Part shown: piece by piece, positions 1-8,080 of the stretch | Layout of the letters: every line of letters starts with the position of its first letter | How positions within the stretch are numbered: position 1 is the first letter of the stretch | NCBI GenBank assembly: GCA_964367585.1 | Contig: CAYIYH010000006.1 | Location: 1-64,000, forward strand | Length of the DNA: 64,000 nucleotides | From: CAYJGJ01 sp964367585 | GTDB taxonomy: Bacteria; Bacillota; Clostridia; Peptostreptococcales; Anaerovoracaceae | Direction of reading: 5' to 3' | Program-made: the position numbers and the translations under genes | Notes under the pieces: generated by a model | Told to the model about the DNA's origin: nothing | What the model saw: the letters and a program-made list of their open reading frames with translations, nothing else | The model's database searches: none

Positions 1-2323
1 CAGATAATATCAATAATAAAAATAACATAGTTAGTGGCGTGTTATCTCCTGTGGTGGGATCACCGGTTCCGACGTATGCTGTTGCGGCAAGCAAAAGCTC
101 TTCCGAGATGTTCTGGACGACTCCATCCTTCGACACTTCGAGTTGGAAAGAGTACATTCCGTCTACTCCTTGAGGATTAGTAGCTGTTCCATGAGTTGGA
201 AGGACTAACGAATCTGAAACGATGGCTACACTAACAGTAGGGTCTGCTGCAAGCAGAGGTGCGTATAGCGACATCACGTGTGCGCTCAATTGCGCTTCAC
301 TAACTAATCCTAAATTTTGTGGAATCTCCGGCAATGAAAAACTCCTTATAGATGCAACCATATCATTTACAGATACTAAATCCGGATCGACACTTTCGTT
401 CACTGTCATGGAAAGCATTTTCGTATCAGTTACAGCTCCTTTTTCAAACTCTACTAAATAATTCCCGGAAGCATCATCGTATGATACTGTAGCTGTTACT
501 GTAGCGATACCTCCTACCAACAGTCCATTTACATAATTTTGTACGGCAAGGGTTCTGTCTGCTTGAGTTGCTCCAAAGGGCACAGTCAAAGTACCATTTA
601 CTACTGCAGTCATGGCATCGTTAACTAATTCTATATCTGCAATATTCGTACCTGTAGTCACTGTGGCACTAGAAACTGGGCTAGCACTATGTGTTAGTGT
701 CTCCGTCATTCTAATATAACCTGTAACGACCTCGCTGTCACTGTCTATAGTTTTTTCATTATTACTGCCCCAAGCTATGTTATCAAAGCTATATTCGGCA
801 CCGGCCACACTATTTATTGAAACAGTGTAGTTATTCGTTGCGGCTACATAGTTTGATGCCATATTTATCGATGGCGCACTTTGAGTTGCCTTAATAACTG
901 TAGCTGTCTTGGCACTCGATATGTTTCCTGCAGGAGCGGTAGAAGTGCAGATAACACTTATTCGCGTGCCTATATCGGATTGTGTTATTGTATATGAAGT
1001 TCCTGTTGCAGAGGGTATATTCACATCGTCTCTTTGCCACTGATATGTTGGAATAACCGCATTATTAGAATTTGTAAGAGATGCATTTAATACCTGTCCG
1101 AAAATTGCATCGCCTGTGATCGCAAGATTTCCACTAAACACAGGAGGAGTTGAAGATAGCTGTATCGATTGGATTACCGCCTCCGCACTTCCTGCAGGTA
1201 TTGTGATCGTGCCATAAGCATCTCCATTTATATATATCCCCCAAGTTTTTGAAGTGGCTGAAAAGACGGAATTCGAGTAATTCCCCCCTATCTGATGCGG
1301 TAAGGTTATTCTCTCTGTATCGTCTAGTGTGTTTCTAATTTCAACAGTTGCATTTTCTACTTGTACAGAATGCTCATCCACAACACTAATTGTCAATGTT
1401 CCAGGAGATCCTATTAATTCTGTATCAAAATTCCTTAGAAATGGATAGCCACCATTAATAGCAGAAGATATATCCCAAATAGTAGTAAAATCCCAACCTA
1501 CGAATGTCGGCTGAATTTTTAGTTGCTCACTAGTCCTTCCTAGACTGGTATGCCCAGAGGTAAGGCTTGCAGAAAGAGTGTTGTCATAGTATGTACTTTG
1601 TAGTCTGCTAATGTTAACCTCGCCGCCATCACTCCACCCAGCTAACGGTCGAACTTCGCCTATGCTTGCCGAATACGAGTTTGTAATGCTTATACTATTA
1701 GGATAGTTCCACCCAGCAAATCCAGAGGTATCTCTAACACTGCTCCCTCTTATGAAAGACGCCCTAACATATGAATTAGTAATAGTAGCGGGATTAGATG
1801 ATCCATGTGTAGAACCAAAGAATCCACCTATTGCCGCGCCTGCTTGAACTTTACCTGTTACATAGGTGTTGGAAATATCAGTTCCGCCGTCATCGTTTCC
1901 AACCAATATGGCAACATCAGAACCTGTAGAATACACATTTGCATTGACTACTGCAAGGTTTTTAATCATTGCATTACTAGTTTCAGAAAATAGACCTACA
2001 TTATTTCTATTAGAAGCTGACGTAATATTTATTGTCAAATTGGAAATAGTATTATAATTTCCATCTAATGTACCCGAAAATTTTCCAAGAGGTGTAAAAT
2101 TGACTCCCGTCATGTCTATGTTGTTTTCTAATCGATAGTAGGCATCTAGATCACTATCGATTGATTGCAAGTCTGTGGGAGTTTTAATGAGATAAGGACT
2201 AACTTCTGTCCCCGCTCCTTCCATCGCAGAAACGAAGGTAACGATTGGGGATGGTGTAAAAAATGCTCCTACCATAAAAATAATTAGAGCAAAAATAAGG
2301 AATAAATTTTTTTTAGATTTCAT
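1..2323 (-). CDS. Surface protein with GLUG repeats and Ig-like region, 3' end cut by window
   Basis: An open frame runs leftward from ATG at 2323 (N-terminus MKSKKNLFLIFALIIFM) to the window edge, about 774 codons without a stop. The N-terminus is a clear signal peptide with a basic start and a hydrophobic core. Residues of about 40-270 read as GLUG-type repeats (for example SGTLDGNYNTISNLT and NVGLFSET), seen in bacterial adhesins. A bacterial Ig-like segment (YQWQRDDVN, then GTSYTITQSDIGTRISV) follows, then beta-rich sequence. The last visible residues, TGDNTPL followed by a Leu/Ile-rich stretch, look like a C-terminal membrane anchor, so only a short tail is missing. It is probably exported and wall-associated. 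The ligand cannot be told. A TTGACA-N17-TTAAAT promoter lies upstream. Confidence 0.8.
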   Translation of the reverse strand, partial: MKSKKNLFLIFALIIFMVGAFFTPSPIVTFVSAMEGAGTEVSPYLIKTPTDLQSIDSDLDAYYRLENNIDMTGVNFTPLGKFSGTLDGNYNTISNLTINITSASNRNNVGLFSETSNAMIKNLAVVNANVYSTGSDVAILVGNDDGGTDISNTYVTGKVQAGAAIGGFFGSTHGSSNPATITNSYVRASFIRGSSVRDTSGFAGWNYPNSISITNSYSASIGEVRPLAGWSDGGEVNISRLQSTYYDNTLSASLTSGHTSLGRTSEQLKIQPTFVGWDFTTIWDISSAINGGYPFLRNFDTELIGSPGTLTISVVDEHSVQVENATVEIRNTLDDTERITLPHQIGGNYSNSVFSATSKTWGIYINGDAYGTITIPAGSAEAVIQSIQLSSTPPVFSGNLAITGDAIFGQVLNASLTNSNNAVIPTYQWQRDDVNIPSATGTSYTITQSDIGTRISVICTSTAPAGNISSAKTATVIKATQSAPSINMASNYVAATNNYTVSINSVAGAEYSFDNIAWGSNNEKTIDSDSEVVTGYIRMTETLTHSASPVSSATVTTGTNIADIELVNDAMTAVVNGTLTVPFGATQADRTLAVQNYVNGLLVGGIATVTATVSYDDASGNYLVEFEKGAVTDTKMLSMTVNESVDPDLVSVNDMVASIRSFSLPEIPQNLGLVSEAQLSAHVMSLYAPLLAADPTVSVAIVSDSLVLPTHGTATNPQGVDGMYSFQLEVSKDGVVQNISEELLLAATAYVGTGDPTTGDNTPLTMLFLLLILS

Positions 2324-2417
2324 ACTTCTATTCGCCTTCCATATAATTCAAATGTGACTATTTTTTGTGTCGCAAGTTTTTGAAAAACTAGTAAGTATTT
2401 CGCAGTATATAGCTTGT

Positions 2418-2446
2418 ATTTAAGCATATTCTGTATTATTTGTCAA
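2418..2446 (-). promoter_or_regulatory. Sigma-A-type promoter of the GLUG surface protein
   Basis: On the minus strand, TTGACA (2441-2446) and TTAAAT (2418-2423) are separated by 17 bp, about 95 bp before the start codon at 2323. The -35 is consensus and the -10 is weaker. Confidence 0.45.
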
Positions 2447-2545
2447 GAAAATTAATAAGCAGCAATCCATCTATAAATTGCAATATTAAGTGTCCATAAA
2501 ACTTGATTTTTATGCAACATCGATTTGCCTAATCTCTTTGTTCAT

Positions 2546-2643
2546 AAAAAAAGAAACAGCCCATAGAGCAACAGTAAGTTCATACTATTGCTCTAGCCCA
2601 AGTGACTCGCATCAGTACACTTGATTAAAGCTGCTTCTTTTTA
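2546..2643. terminator. Branched inverted-repeat element, likely terminator
   Basis: An outer stem pairs AGAAACAGC (2552-2560) with GCTGCTTCT (2630-2638), one mismatch, flanked by A7 on the left and T5 on the right, so either strand ends in a T run. Inside are two more hairpins. AGAGCAA (2565-2571) pairs with TTGCTCT (2588-2594), extended by AGTA/TACT. CAAGTG (2599-2604) pairs with CACTTG (2618-2623). Together they give a three-way junction. It lies just past the stop of the leftward peptidase gene, so a transcription-ending role is the simplest reading. Confidence 0.55.
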
Positions 2644-2715
2644 TAGGGATTGGGTAATTATCTAATTTAATCTACAGTGTAACTCCATGATTTATGAAGC
2701 TACACCTTATATATA

Positions 2716-4389
2716 CTATTCTCCTAATATAAGAGAAATAGTTCTTTGTAATATGTGCGGGGTACGCACATACAAATCTTCTTTTAGGACTCGCTCTGTC
2801 AATTTATGGAAATCTTTGCCCCATGGACCGACGTTTATACACGGCATCGCTATTTTCTCGACGGTTTCGAGTGGCAAGTCATACATCTCTTGGAACATCG
2901 GCATGGATGCTCTCAAGGTTTTATCTATTTCCTTACTTTGGAATATTCCGCAGTAACTCAAATCTGATATTCCTGTATAAAAATGTTCCTTAGTATAAGT
3001 TTGTCCATATGTTCCTTTTGTATCCTCGATCAATGTATCGGCCAACGAAGCAACATCGGCAGGAAGATTTTCCCACAAGATATTCGCAGTGTTAGGATAA
3101 TATGGAGGAATCAATCCATATACTATTCTAGGAGATAAGTCGGAAATATAGTCATAAACGAAATCAACCAAGGCAAAGTTGCATTGAATAAGCGACAATT
3201 CGTTATTCTTCATCTTTCTCTTTAAAGCTTCGATTTCTTCGCGATAAGCTTTTGCGAAAACTTCACCTTTATTATCGAATGCTTCTTGCCAAAGTGTTTC
3301 AAAATCTACTACATTCGTTTTCCATGGTAATGTCTGTATTGGTTGATTAGTGTGACGCAAGAACTTTTCGTAGTTCTGATTCATGTCTACAATGATTTCG
3401 TCGAATGCAGAAGTACAAATATCCTTTATCTTTTCCATCATGCTCGAAGGTGTTTGATTCAGTGTCAACACACTTAAGCAGCCATTGACAGTAAGTGGCA
3501 TAGACACATCATATATCACCTTACCATCTTTTAAGTAAAGCCATGTAGGAGGCGGTGCCGCTTCTCCGTCGATTACATCACTTAGTGTCATGTTAACTTC
3601 TGTTTTTCTTACAATGCTACTCATGAGATTGACGGGATTGAATCCTTCGAATACTTTTCCGGCATGTGCCAATGAACCTCGTACATACACGAATGGCATC
3701 AGCTTTCCAACAGAACCTAGTGAAAAAATCCCTTCGTTAGGGTTCTTCCTTTGATGTGGCTCTGAATTTATCATAAGTCTATATTTTAAACCGTACTTAA
3801 CTCTAAGTTCATCGAGAAGTAATACTCCCGCACGCATTCCCGCAGAAAGGTTTTCCTCATCAGGAACTCCTAAGACAATCAAGTTACCCTTGAAGTTTTC
3901 CAACTGGCTATATCTGTTTAAGAGAGCCATTTGAATAGCGCCGCCGCCTTTCATATCGCAAACGCCACGGCCGTATAACCACTCACCAGAAACAAGATCA
4001 TTAAGCGTGTCACCAGTGAACGTATCTTTCATTTTTAATAGTTCTTCGTAAAGATTATCTGGAGAAAATGCGAGAGATTTCAATAGCTTAAAATCTTCCA
4101 CCGTAACTACATCGTAGTGATGAATCATTACAATTGTGTCATTCCCTTCTCCTTTAACCATTGCAAAAGTAGGTGCTCTGTCGAAGGTGTCTCCTTCAAT
4201 AGCATACGCACCAAAATAGTCAGGATTTTCTTTAAAATATGGGAGTGAGCTGAAATAATCCAAGAAAAATGCTTCCGCTTCTTTTTCGCCTGCACTATAT
4301 GTAAAACTCTGTCTTTTCACATATTCATAAAGAATTTCTTTGATCTCGTCTCCTATATTATGTAGCAATTTTTTTGTATCTATACTCAT
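2716..4389 (-). CDS. rocB: RocB-like M20 family peptidase
   Basis: This 557-residue protein matches the length and layout of RocB, an M20-type metallohydrolase encoded with arginine catabolic genes in Bacillus, whose exact reaction is unsettled. Visible metal-site motifs are IHHYDVV (about 89-95), CDMKGGGA (144-151, ligand Asp145) and PDEENLSAG (177-185, catalytic/ligand Glu pair). A dimerisation-domain His is likely in SLAHAGKVF. There is no signal peptide, so it is cytoplasmic. The start has AAGG at good spacing. It is the last gene of a leftward set that includes an amidinohydrolase, which supports a role in handling arginine-related compounds. The family call is firm; the rocB name rests on similarity and context. 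Confidence 0.8.
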   Translation of the reverse strand: MSIDTKKLLHNIGDEIKEILYEYVKRQSFTYSAGEKEAEAFFLDYFSSLPYFKENPDYFGAYAIEGDTFDRAPTFAMVKGEGNDTIVMIHHYDVVTVEDFKLLKSLAFSPDNLYEELLKMKDTFTGDTLNDLVSGEWLYGRGVCDMKGGGAIQMALLNRYSQLENFKGNLIVLGVPDEENLSAGMRAGVLLLDELRVKYGLKYRLMINSEPHQRKNPNEGIFSLGSVGKLMPFVYVRGSLAHAGKVFEGFNPVNLMSSIVRKTEVNMTLSDVIDGEAAPPPTWLYLKDGKVIYDVSMPLTVNGCLSVLTLNQTPSSMMEKIKDICTSAFDEIIVDMNQNYEKFLRHTNQPIQTLPWKTNVVDFETLWQEAFDNKGEVFAKAYREEIEALKRKMKNNELSLIQCNFALVDFVYDYISDLSPRIVYGLIPPYYPNTANILWENLPADVASLADTLIEDTKGTYGQTYTKEHFYTGISDLSYCGIFQSKEIDKTLRASMPMFQEMYDLPLETVEKIAMPCINVGPWGKDFHKLTERVLKEDLYVRTPHILQRTISLILGE

Positions 4390-4441
4390 AAGTTTACCTT
4401 TTCACTTTTAGGATAATCGATTTATATTATTGTTTTATAAT

Positions 4442-4470
4442 AATGGCACGCATATAATCCGCGTGCCATT
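4442..4470 (-). terminator. Hairpin between amidinohydrolase and rocB-like gene
   Basis: AATGGCACGC (4442-4451) and GCGTGCCATT (4461-4470) form a perfect 10-bp stem with a 9-nt loop. On the minus strand the following bases are TATTATAAAAC, a poor T run, so it may attenuate transcription or stabilise an mRNA end rather than fully terminate. Confidence 0.5.
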
Positions 4471-4500
4471 TCATCTCTTGTTTAAATAGAGTGAGGTTAT

Positions 4501-5376
4501 TTATATTCTTGTAAGAGGACTTGTCAAGCAAGTTGGACCGCCTGTACCTCTGTAAGACATTTCCTTACCTTCGTATGTAAAGATTTGCACGCCCGCATCT
4601 TCCAGTTTCTTTTGGATGTCAGGGCATCCTTTAATCAAGATGCATTTTCCTGGTTCTAAAGCAAGTAAGTTAGAACCTAAGTAATCGTATTCTTCATCGT
4701 TACATTCGATTAGCATGAATCCTTTTTCGATTAGATATTCACGGAAGAATACTGGCATGAATTTAGAATATACGACAGCTTTATCTGTATCTACAAAGCT
4801 GATGATACTCATTAAGTGTAAGCAACAATCTTCGCCATCAGCATGTGGCATAGGAACGATTATATATTCGTCAATTAAACCTTTTGTTAGTTCTTTGAAC
4901 TGTCTGATGCCTTCGTCGTTTGTGCGGTATCCACGTCCGATTGCTACTGTTTTTTCATCGATCCAAAGGACGTCTCCGCCTTCCATTTTACCAGGTGCTG
5001 TGATTTCTCCTAGTGTAGGGATTCCGATGCTTTCCAAATATTCTCTAGTAGCTAGGTATTCTTTGCTTCTTAGCTCTTTTCCCATTGGGAAGTATATTGC
5101 GCCGTTTTTAGTTATTTTGAGAGGATCATGTGTGTAGATTGAATCTAGACCGCCTCTTTCGTCTTGTGGTAAGTAATAAACATTTTCAACGTTATCCTTA
5201 ATTATTTTTTCGAACACTTCATATTCTTTTAGAACTGTCTCATAATTAGGGCAACCAAAATATTTGAAATCTTCCCATGTCTTATCCAAATTCTCTTGAC
5301 TTACAAAAGCCTGCTTCGGATGCTTAATTAAAATCGATTCGATTTTTCCTACCATTGATTGACAACCATACTTCAT
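4501..5376 (-). CDS. Amidinohydrolase of the arginine deiminase/DDAH superfamily
   Basis: This 291-residue guanidino-group-modifying enzyme shows the catalytic set of the superfamily: MEGGDV (131-136), DCCLHL with His187, and the nucleophile Cys283 in GGPTCLTSP near the C-terminus. The length is closer to dimethylarginine dimethylaminohydrolase-like proteins than to the roughly 410-residue arginine deiminase ArcA. It probably hydrolyses arginine or a methylated or related guanidino compound to a citrulline-type product plus amine or ammonia. The exact substrate cannot be read from sequence. GGAGG stands 7 bases before the ATG. It lies between the hydroxyacid dehydrogenase and the RocB-like peptidase on the same strand, suggesting a shared catabolic theme. 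Confidence 0.75.
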   Translation of the reverse strand: MKYGCQSMVGKIESILIKHPKQAFVSQENLDKTWEDFKYFGCPNYETVLKEYEVFEKIIKDNVENVYYLPQDERGGLDSIYTHDPLKITKNGAIYFPMGKELRSKEYLATREYLESIGIPTLGEITAPGKMEGGDVLWIDEKTVAIGRGYRTNDEGIRQFKELTKGLIDEYIIVPMPHADGEDCCLHLMSIISFVDTDKAVVYSKFMPVFFREYLIEKGFMLIECNDEEYDYLGSNLLALEPGKCILIKGCPDIQKKLEDAGVQIFTYEGKEMSYRGTGGPTCLTSPLTRI

Positions 5377-5530
5377 AATGTACCTCCATTAAATTAATTA
5401 TACTTATATATTTTACACTGAATATTATATCAAATGTTCTGTTTTCAATATTTTTTTTCTATCTGATAAATAGAATTCAAATTTCATCTTATGTTTAATT
5501 ATTAGAATTTATTCTATATTATCACTTGTA

Positions 5531-5639
5531 TAAAAAGGACATTGAAACTTAAATACCTACAGAATGTGTTGCACAGAATTCAGATTCATCACTCAAACGT
5601 ATAAATATATTTAGCTTCCTATGTCCTTTCTATTTTTTT
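5531..5639. terminator. Long-loop inverted repeat after hydroxyacid dehydrogenase gene
   Basis: AAAGGACAT (5534-5542) and ATGTCCTTT (5621-5629) are a perfect 9-bp inverted repeat around a 78-nt loop, with A5 before and a T7 run (5633-5639) after. The loop holds a TAAATATATTTA palindrome (5602-5612 region) and a GTG-TTG-CAC mini-hairpin. Position and tails fit a bidirectional terminator of unusual size, dividing the leftward cluster into two transcripts. Confidence 0.4.
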
Positions 5640-5648
5640 ACTAGTTCC

Positions 5649-6578
5649 CTAGTTAATCGCGTTTAGAATAGATTCTACTGTCATAATAATTGCCTTATCA
5701 TTTGCATCTTGTGTATTAAACGCAATATGCGGAGTAGCAATTACATTTTCCAACCTCGCTAATTCATAGTCGCTTTCTGCGGGTGGTTCCGTTTCGTAAA
5801 CATCTATAGCTGCTCCGCCTATCTTGCCAGATTTAAGGGCTTCAAACAGTGCCACATTGTCTACTAATTCAGCTCTTGCCACATTTATAAAAAGCGTTCC
5901 ATCTTTCACGAGATCAAAATATTTCTTGCCGATCATTTTCTCGTTTTCTTTAGTAACTTTCATATGTAAAGTAATTAAATCCGAACGTTTAAATACTTCT
6001 TCTACAGAAACATACTCTACATTATAATCATTCTTTAAAGAATCATTTTCATAAATGTCATTTGCTATTACTTTTGAACCTAAGGCTTTGAACTTTTTAG
6101 CTACTTGAGCTCCAATATTACCTGTACCTAAAACACCTACTGTCATTTCAGTAATTTCTTTACCTAGTAGTCCATTAATATGCCAGTCATTGTTTTTCAA
6201 AACGTCGTTAGCCATTGTTATTTTTTTAGCTAAGGTAAATGACATCGCAACTGCAAATTCAGCTACAGCATTGTTACCGTATGCTTCAATATTAAGCACT
6301 TTAATTCCTTTAGATTCAGCATATTCAACATCTACAAAGTTCCACATACCTGTGCCAACAAATTGCAATACTTTCAACTTAGGCAGATTATCTATCATTT
6401 CTCTCGAAAATTGCATTAGTCCAAAAGCGATAATTTCCGCTTCTCCTGCCCTTTGGACGACTTCCGCAATGTCCTTTGGAATTCCAGTAAAAATTTCAAC
6501 TTCTCCAAATTTCTTTAAAGGATCTGTTAATTCTGGCTTGTCAATAAACACTCCACCATCAATAAAACATGTTTTCAT
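5649..6578 (-). CDS. D-isomer-specific 2-hydroxyacid dehydrogenase
   Basis: This 309-residue NAD(P)-dependent enzyme interconverts 2-oxo acids and D-2-hydroxyacids. The Rossmann motif GTGNIG lies at 151-156 with Asp174 (ANDIYE) after the second strand, consistent with NAD preference. The catalytic triad of the family is complete: Arg235 (VARAEL), Glu264 (YETEPP) and His284 (TPHIAF). GGAG precedes the ATG. The symporter gene ends only 15 bp upstream, so the two are surely cotranscribed. Next to an aminotransferase it would fit reduction of the transamination product, as in reductive Stickland branches of Clostridia. The substrate side chain cannot be deduced, and phosphoglycerate or formate dehydrogenase activity is less likely from context. 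Confidence 0.85.
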   Translation of the reverse strand: MKTCFIDGGVFIDKPELTDPLKKFGEVEIFTGIPKDIAEVVQRAGEAEIIAFGLMQFSREMIDNLPKLKVLQFVGTGMWNFVDVEYAESKGIKVLNIEAYGNNAVAEFAVAMSFTLAKKITMANDVLKNNDWHINGLLGKEITEMTVGVLGTGNIGAQVAKKFKALGSKVIANDIYENDSLKNDYNVEYVSVEEVFKRSDLITLHMKVTKENEKMIGKKYFDLVKDGTLFINVARAELVDNVALFEALKSGKIGGAAIDVYETEPPAESDYELARLENVIATPHIAFNTQDANDKAIIMTVESILNAIN

Positions 6579-6593
6579 ATTATATCTCCAATA

Positions 6594-8033
6594 CTAACGT
6601 TCTTTTCTGCTTACAATTTCTTCAGCTGAAGGTTTATCTTTTAGAACAAGAGAACCTAGAACTATAATTCCTGTAGATGCAAATATTCCTAAGAATACTG
6701 GGTCACCTAAGAAAACATCGTATCCTACAGTAAGGAATAAAGCAGCTGGAACTACTGTACCTGCAACTATACTCAATACAGCTGCAACCTTAGAAGTACG
6801 TTCTTTGAAGAACAATGCTGCGATCAATACAGGTATGAAAGCTGATCCTACAATCGAGAATACCATAGATAAATATCCTAATAAACTTTCGATATATAGT
6901 GCAATTACTATACCAACTATACCAACTATTATTGTAACGTAAGGTAAAGATTTTGTGATTGTTTTTTCAGTGATATCTTTTTTGATTACTCCGCCAATAT
7001 CATACATTGCATGTGTTGTAGCAAGTATTAGGAAAGAAGTGAAAGAAGACATTATAGCCGCCATTATGCCCGCAAGTGCAATACCTTTAATTACTGGAGG
7101 ATAAAAATTGATGATGAATAATGGAAGTGCAGCATCGCCAGATTCGATTCCAGGCATTAATAAGAAAATAGCTCCGCCGATTATTAATATTGCTACAGCA
7201 AAATATACTGATAATCCGCCACATGCATAGAACGCAAATTTTGCAGTTCCAGTGTCTTTTGCGGACAAAACTCTTTGAGGCATTGTTGGGTCTCCAGGAA
7301 CCGCTAAGATGTAAGCTAAACAAAGGCCAATAAGTCCCATACTGACGCCACCTTCAAACGGATTTGTAATTGTCATTCCTTGATCTGCATAAGCATTAAC
7401 GATATTATCAACCCCACCTGACATTGATATTCCTAGAATTGGTCCAATAATAAATATACCAACTATCATAATTACTAATTGTACTGTATCCGTCCAAACT
7501 ACTGCAGACAATCCACCTAAAGCAGTGTAAGCAATAGCTGTTGCAGCTGCTAAAACTGTAGCAAGTGGAATCGAAATATCTACAGAGTCACCTAGAATAT
7601 ATACAATCATAGTTCTCAATCCTGCGATATTGATTGCAACTAATGCTACCGCATAAAATACAACTACAACCGCACTTGCTAGACGAGCGTTTTTACCGAA
7701 TGCAAAGTGAATAGTTTCCGATAAACTTCTCGCTCCCATGTTCCTGATAGGTCCTGCTAATAATCCCATCAATACCATACCTAAAGCTAATCCGCCATAA
7801 ATCCAAACCATGGTTCCTGAAATACCAGAAGTATAAACACTTCCTACAGAACCCAATACCATACCCGAACCTACCATTGTTGCCATGGTTGTTCCTGTAA
7901 GTGCAAACTTGTTGAAAGACCTGCCTCCTAAAATGAAATCGTCCATTGTCTCATTTTTTGAACCAGCTTTCCAACCTACAAAAATCATTGCTAGTAAAAA
8001 TAATACGATAATACCATAATCAAGAATACCCAT
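6594..8033 (-). CDS. Sodium:solute symporter (SSS family)
   Basis: This 479-residue polytopic membrane protein has about 13 hydrophobic segments and the family core near the N-terminus (DDFILGGRSFNKF, then GTTMATMVGSGMVLGSVG). It belongs with the proline, pantothenate and related Na+-driven importers. The conserved SSS-type segment GGLSAVVWTDTVQ lies around 174-186. A GGTAGGA ribosome site is 4 bases before the ATG. It sits between the aminotransferase (47 bp upstream) and the hydroxyacid dehydrogenase (15 bp downstream), so it likely imports the amino acid or organic acid that these enzymes use. The substrate is not assignable from sequence. Confidence 0.88.
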   Translation of the reverse strand: MGILDYGIIVLFLLAMIFVGWKAGSKNETMDDFILGGRSFNKFALTGTTMATMVGSGMVLGSVGSVYTSGISGTMVWIYGGLALGMVLMGLLAGPIRNMGARSLSETIHFAFGKNARLASAVVVVFYAVALVAINIAGLRTMIVYILGDSVDISIPLATVLAAATAIAYTALGGLSAVVWTDTVQLVIMIVGIFIIGPILGISMSGGVDNIVNAYADQGMTITNPFEGGVSMGLIGLCLAYILAVPGDPTMPQRVLSAKDTGTAKFAFYACGGLSVYFAVAILIIGGAIFLLMPGIESGDAALPLFIINFYPPVIKGIALAGIMAAIMSSFTSFLILATTHAMYDIGGVIKKDITEKTITKSLPYVTIIVGIVGIVIALYIESLLGYLSMVFSIVGSAFIPVLIAALFFKERTSKVAAVLSIVAGTVVPAALFLTVGYDVFLGDPVFLGIFASTGIIVLGSLVLKDKPSAEEIVSRKER

Positions 8034-8080
8034 AATGTCCTACCTTTCCTACAGGCCTTTTACCTGTAATTTAAACTACA

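Larger units (their letters stand above)
2324..2715. other. Intergenic region between surface protein and M20 peptidase
   Basis: No gene is seen in these 392 bases. They hold the surface-protein promoter (2418-2446) and the branched inverted-repeat element (2546-2643) that follows the peptidase gene. The remainder is AT-rich without recognisable signals. Confidence 0.6.

Noticed and set aside
222..461. 79-residue plus-strand open frame inside the surface-protein region
   Set aside because: It lies opposite the long signal-peptide-bearing frame that is open over 774 codons, has no ribosome site and looks like a shadow frame.
2687..2956. Plus-strand frame at the end of the RocB-like gene
   Set aside because: It is opposite a conserved M20 peptidase coding region and has no recognisable domain or ribosome site.
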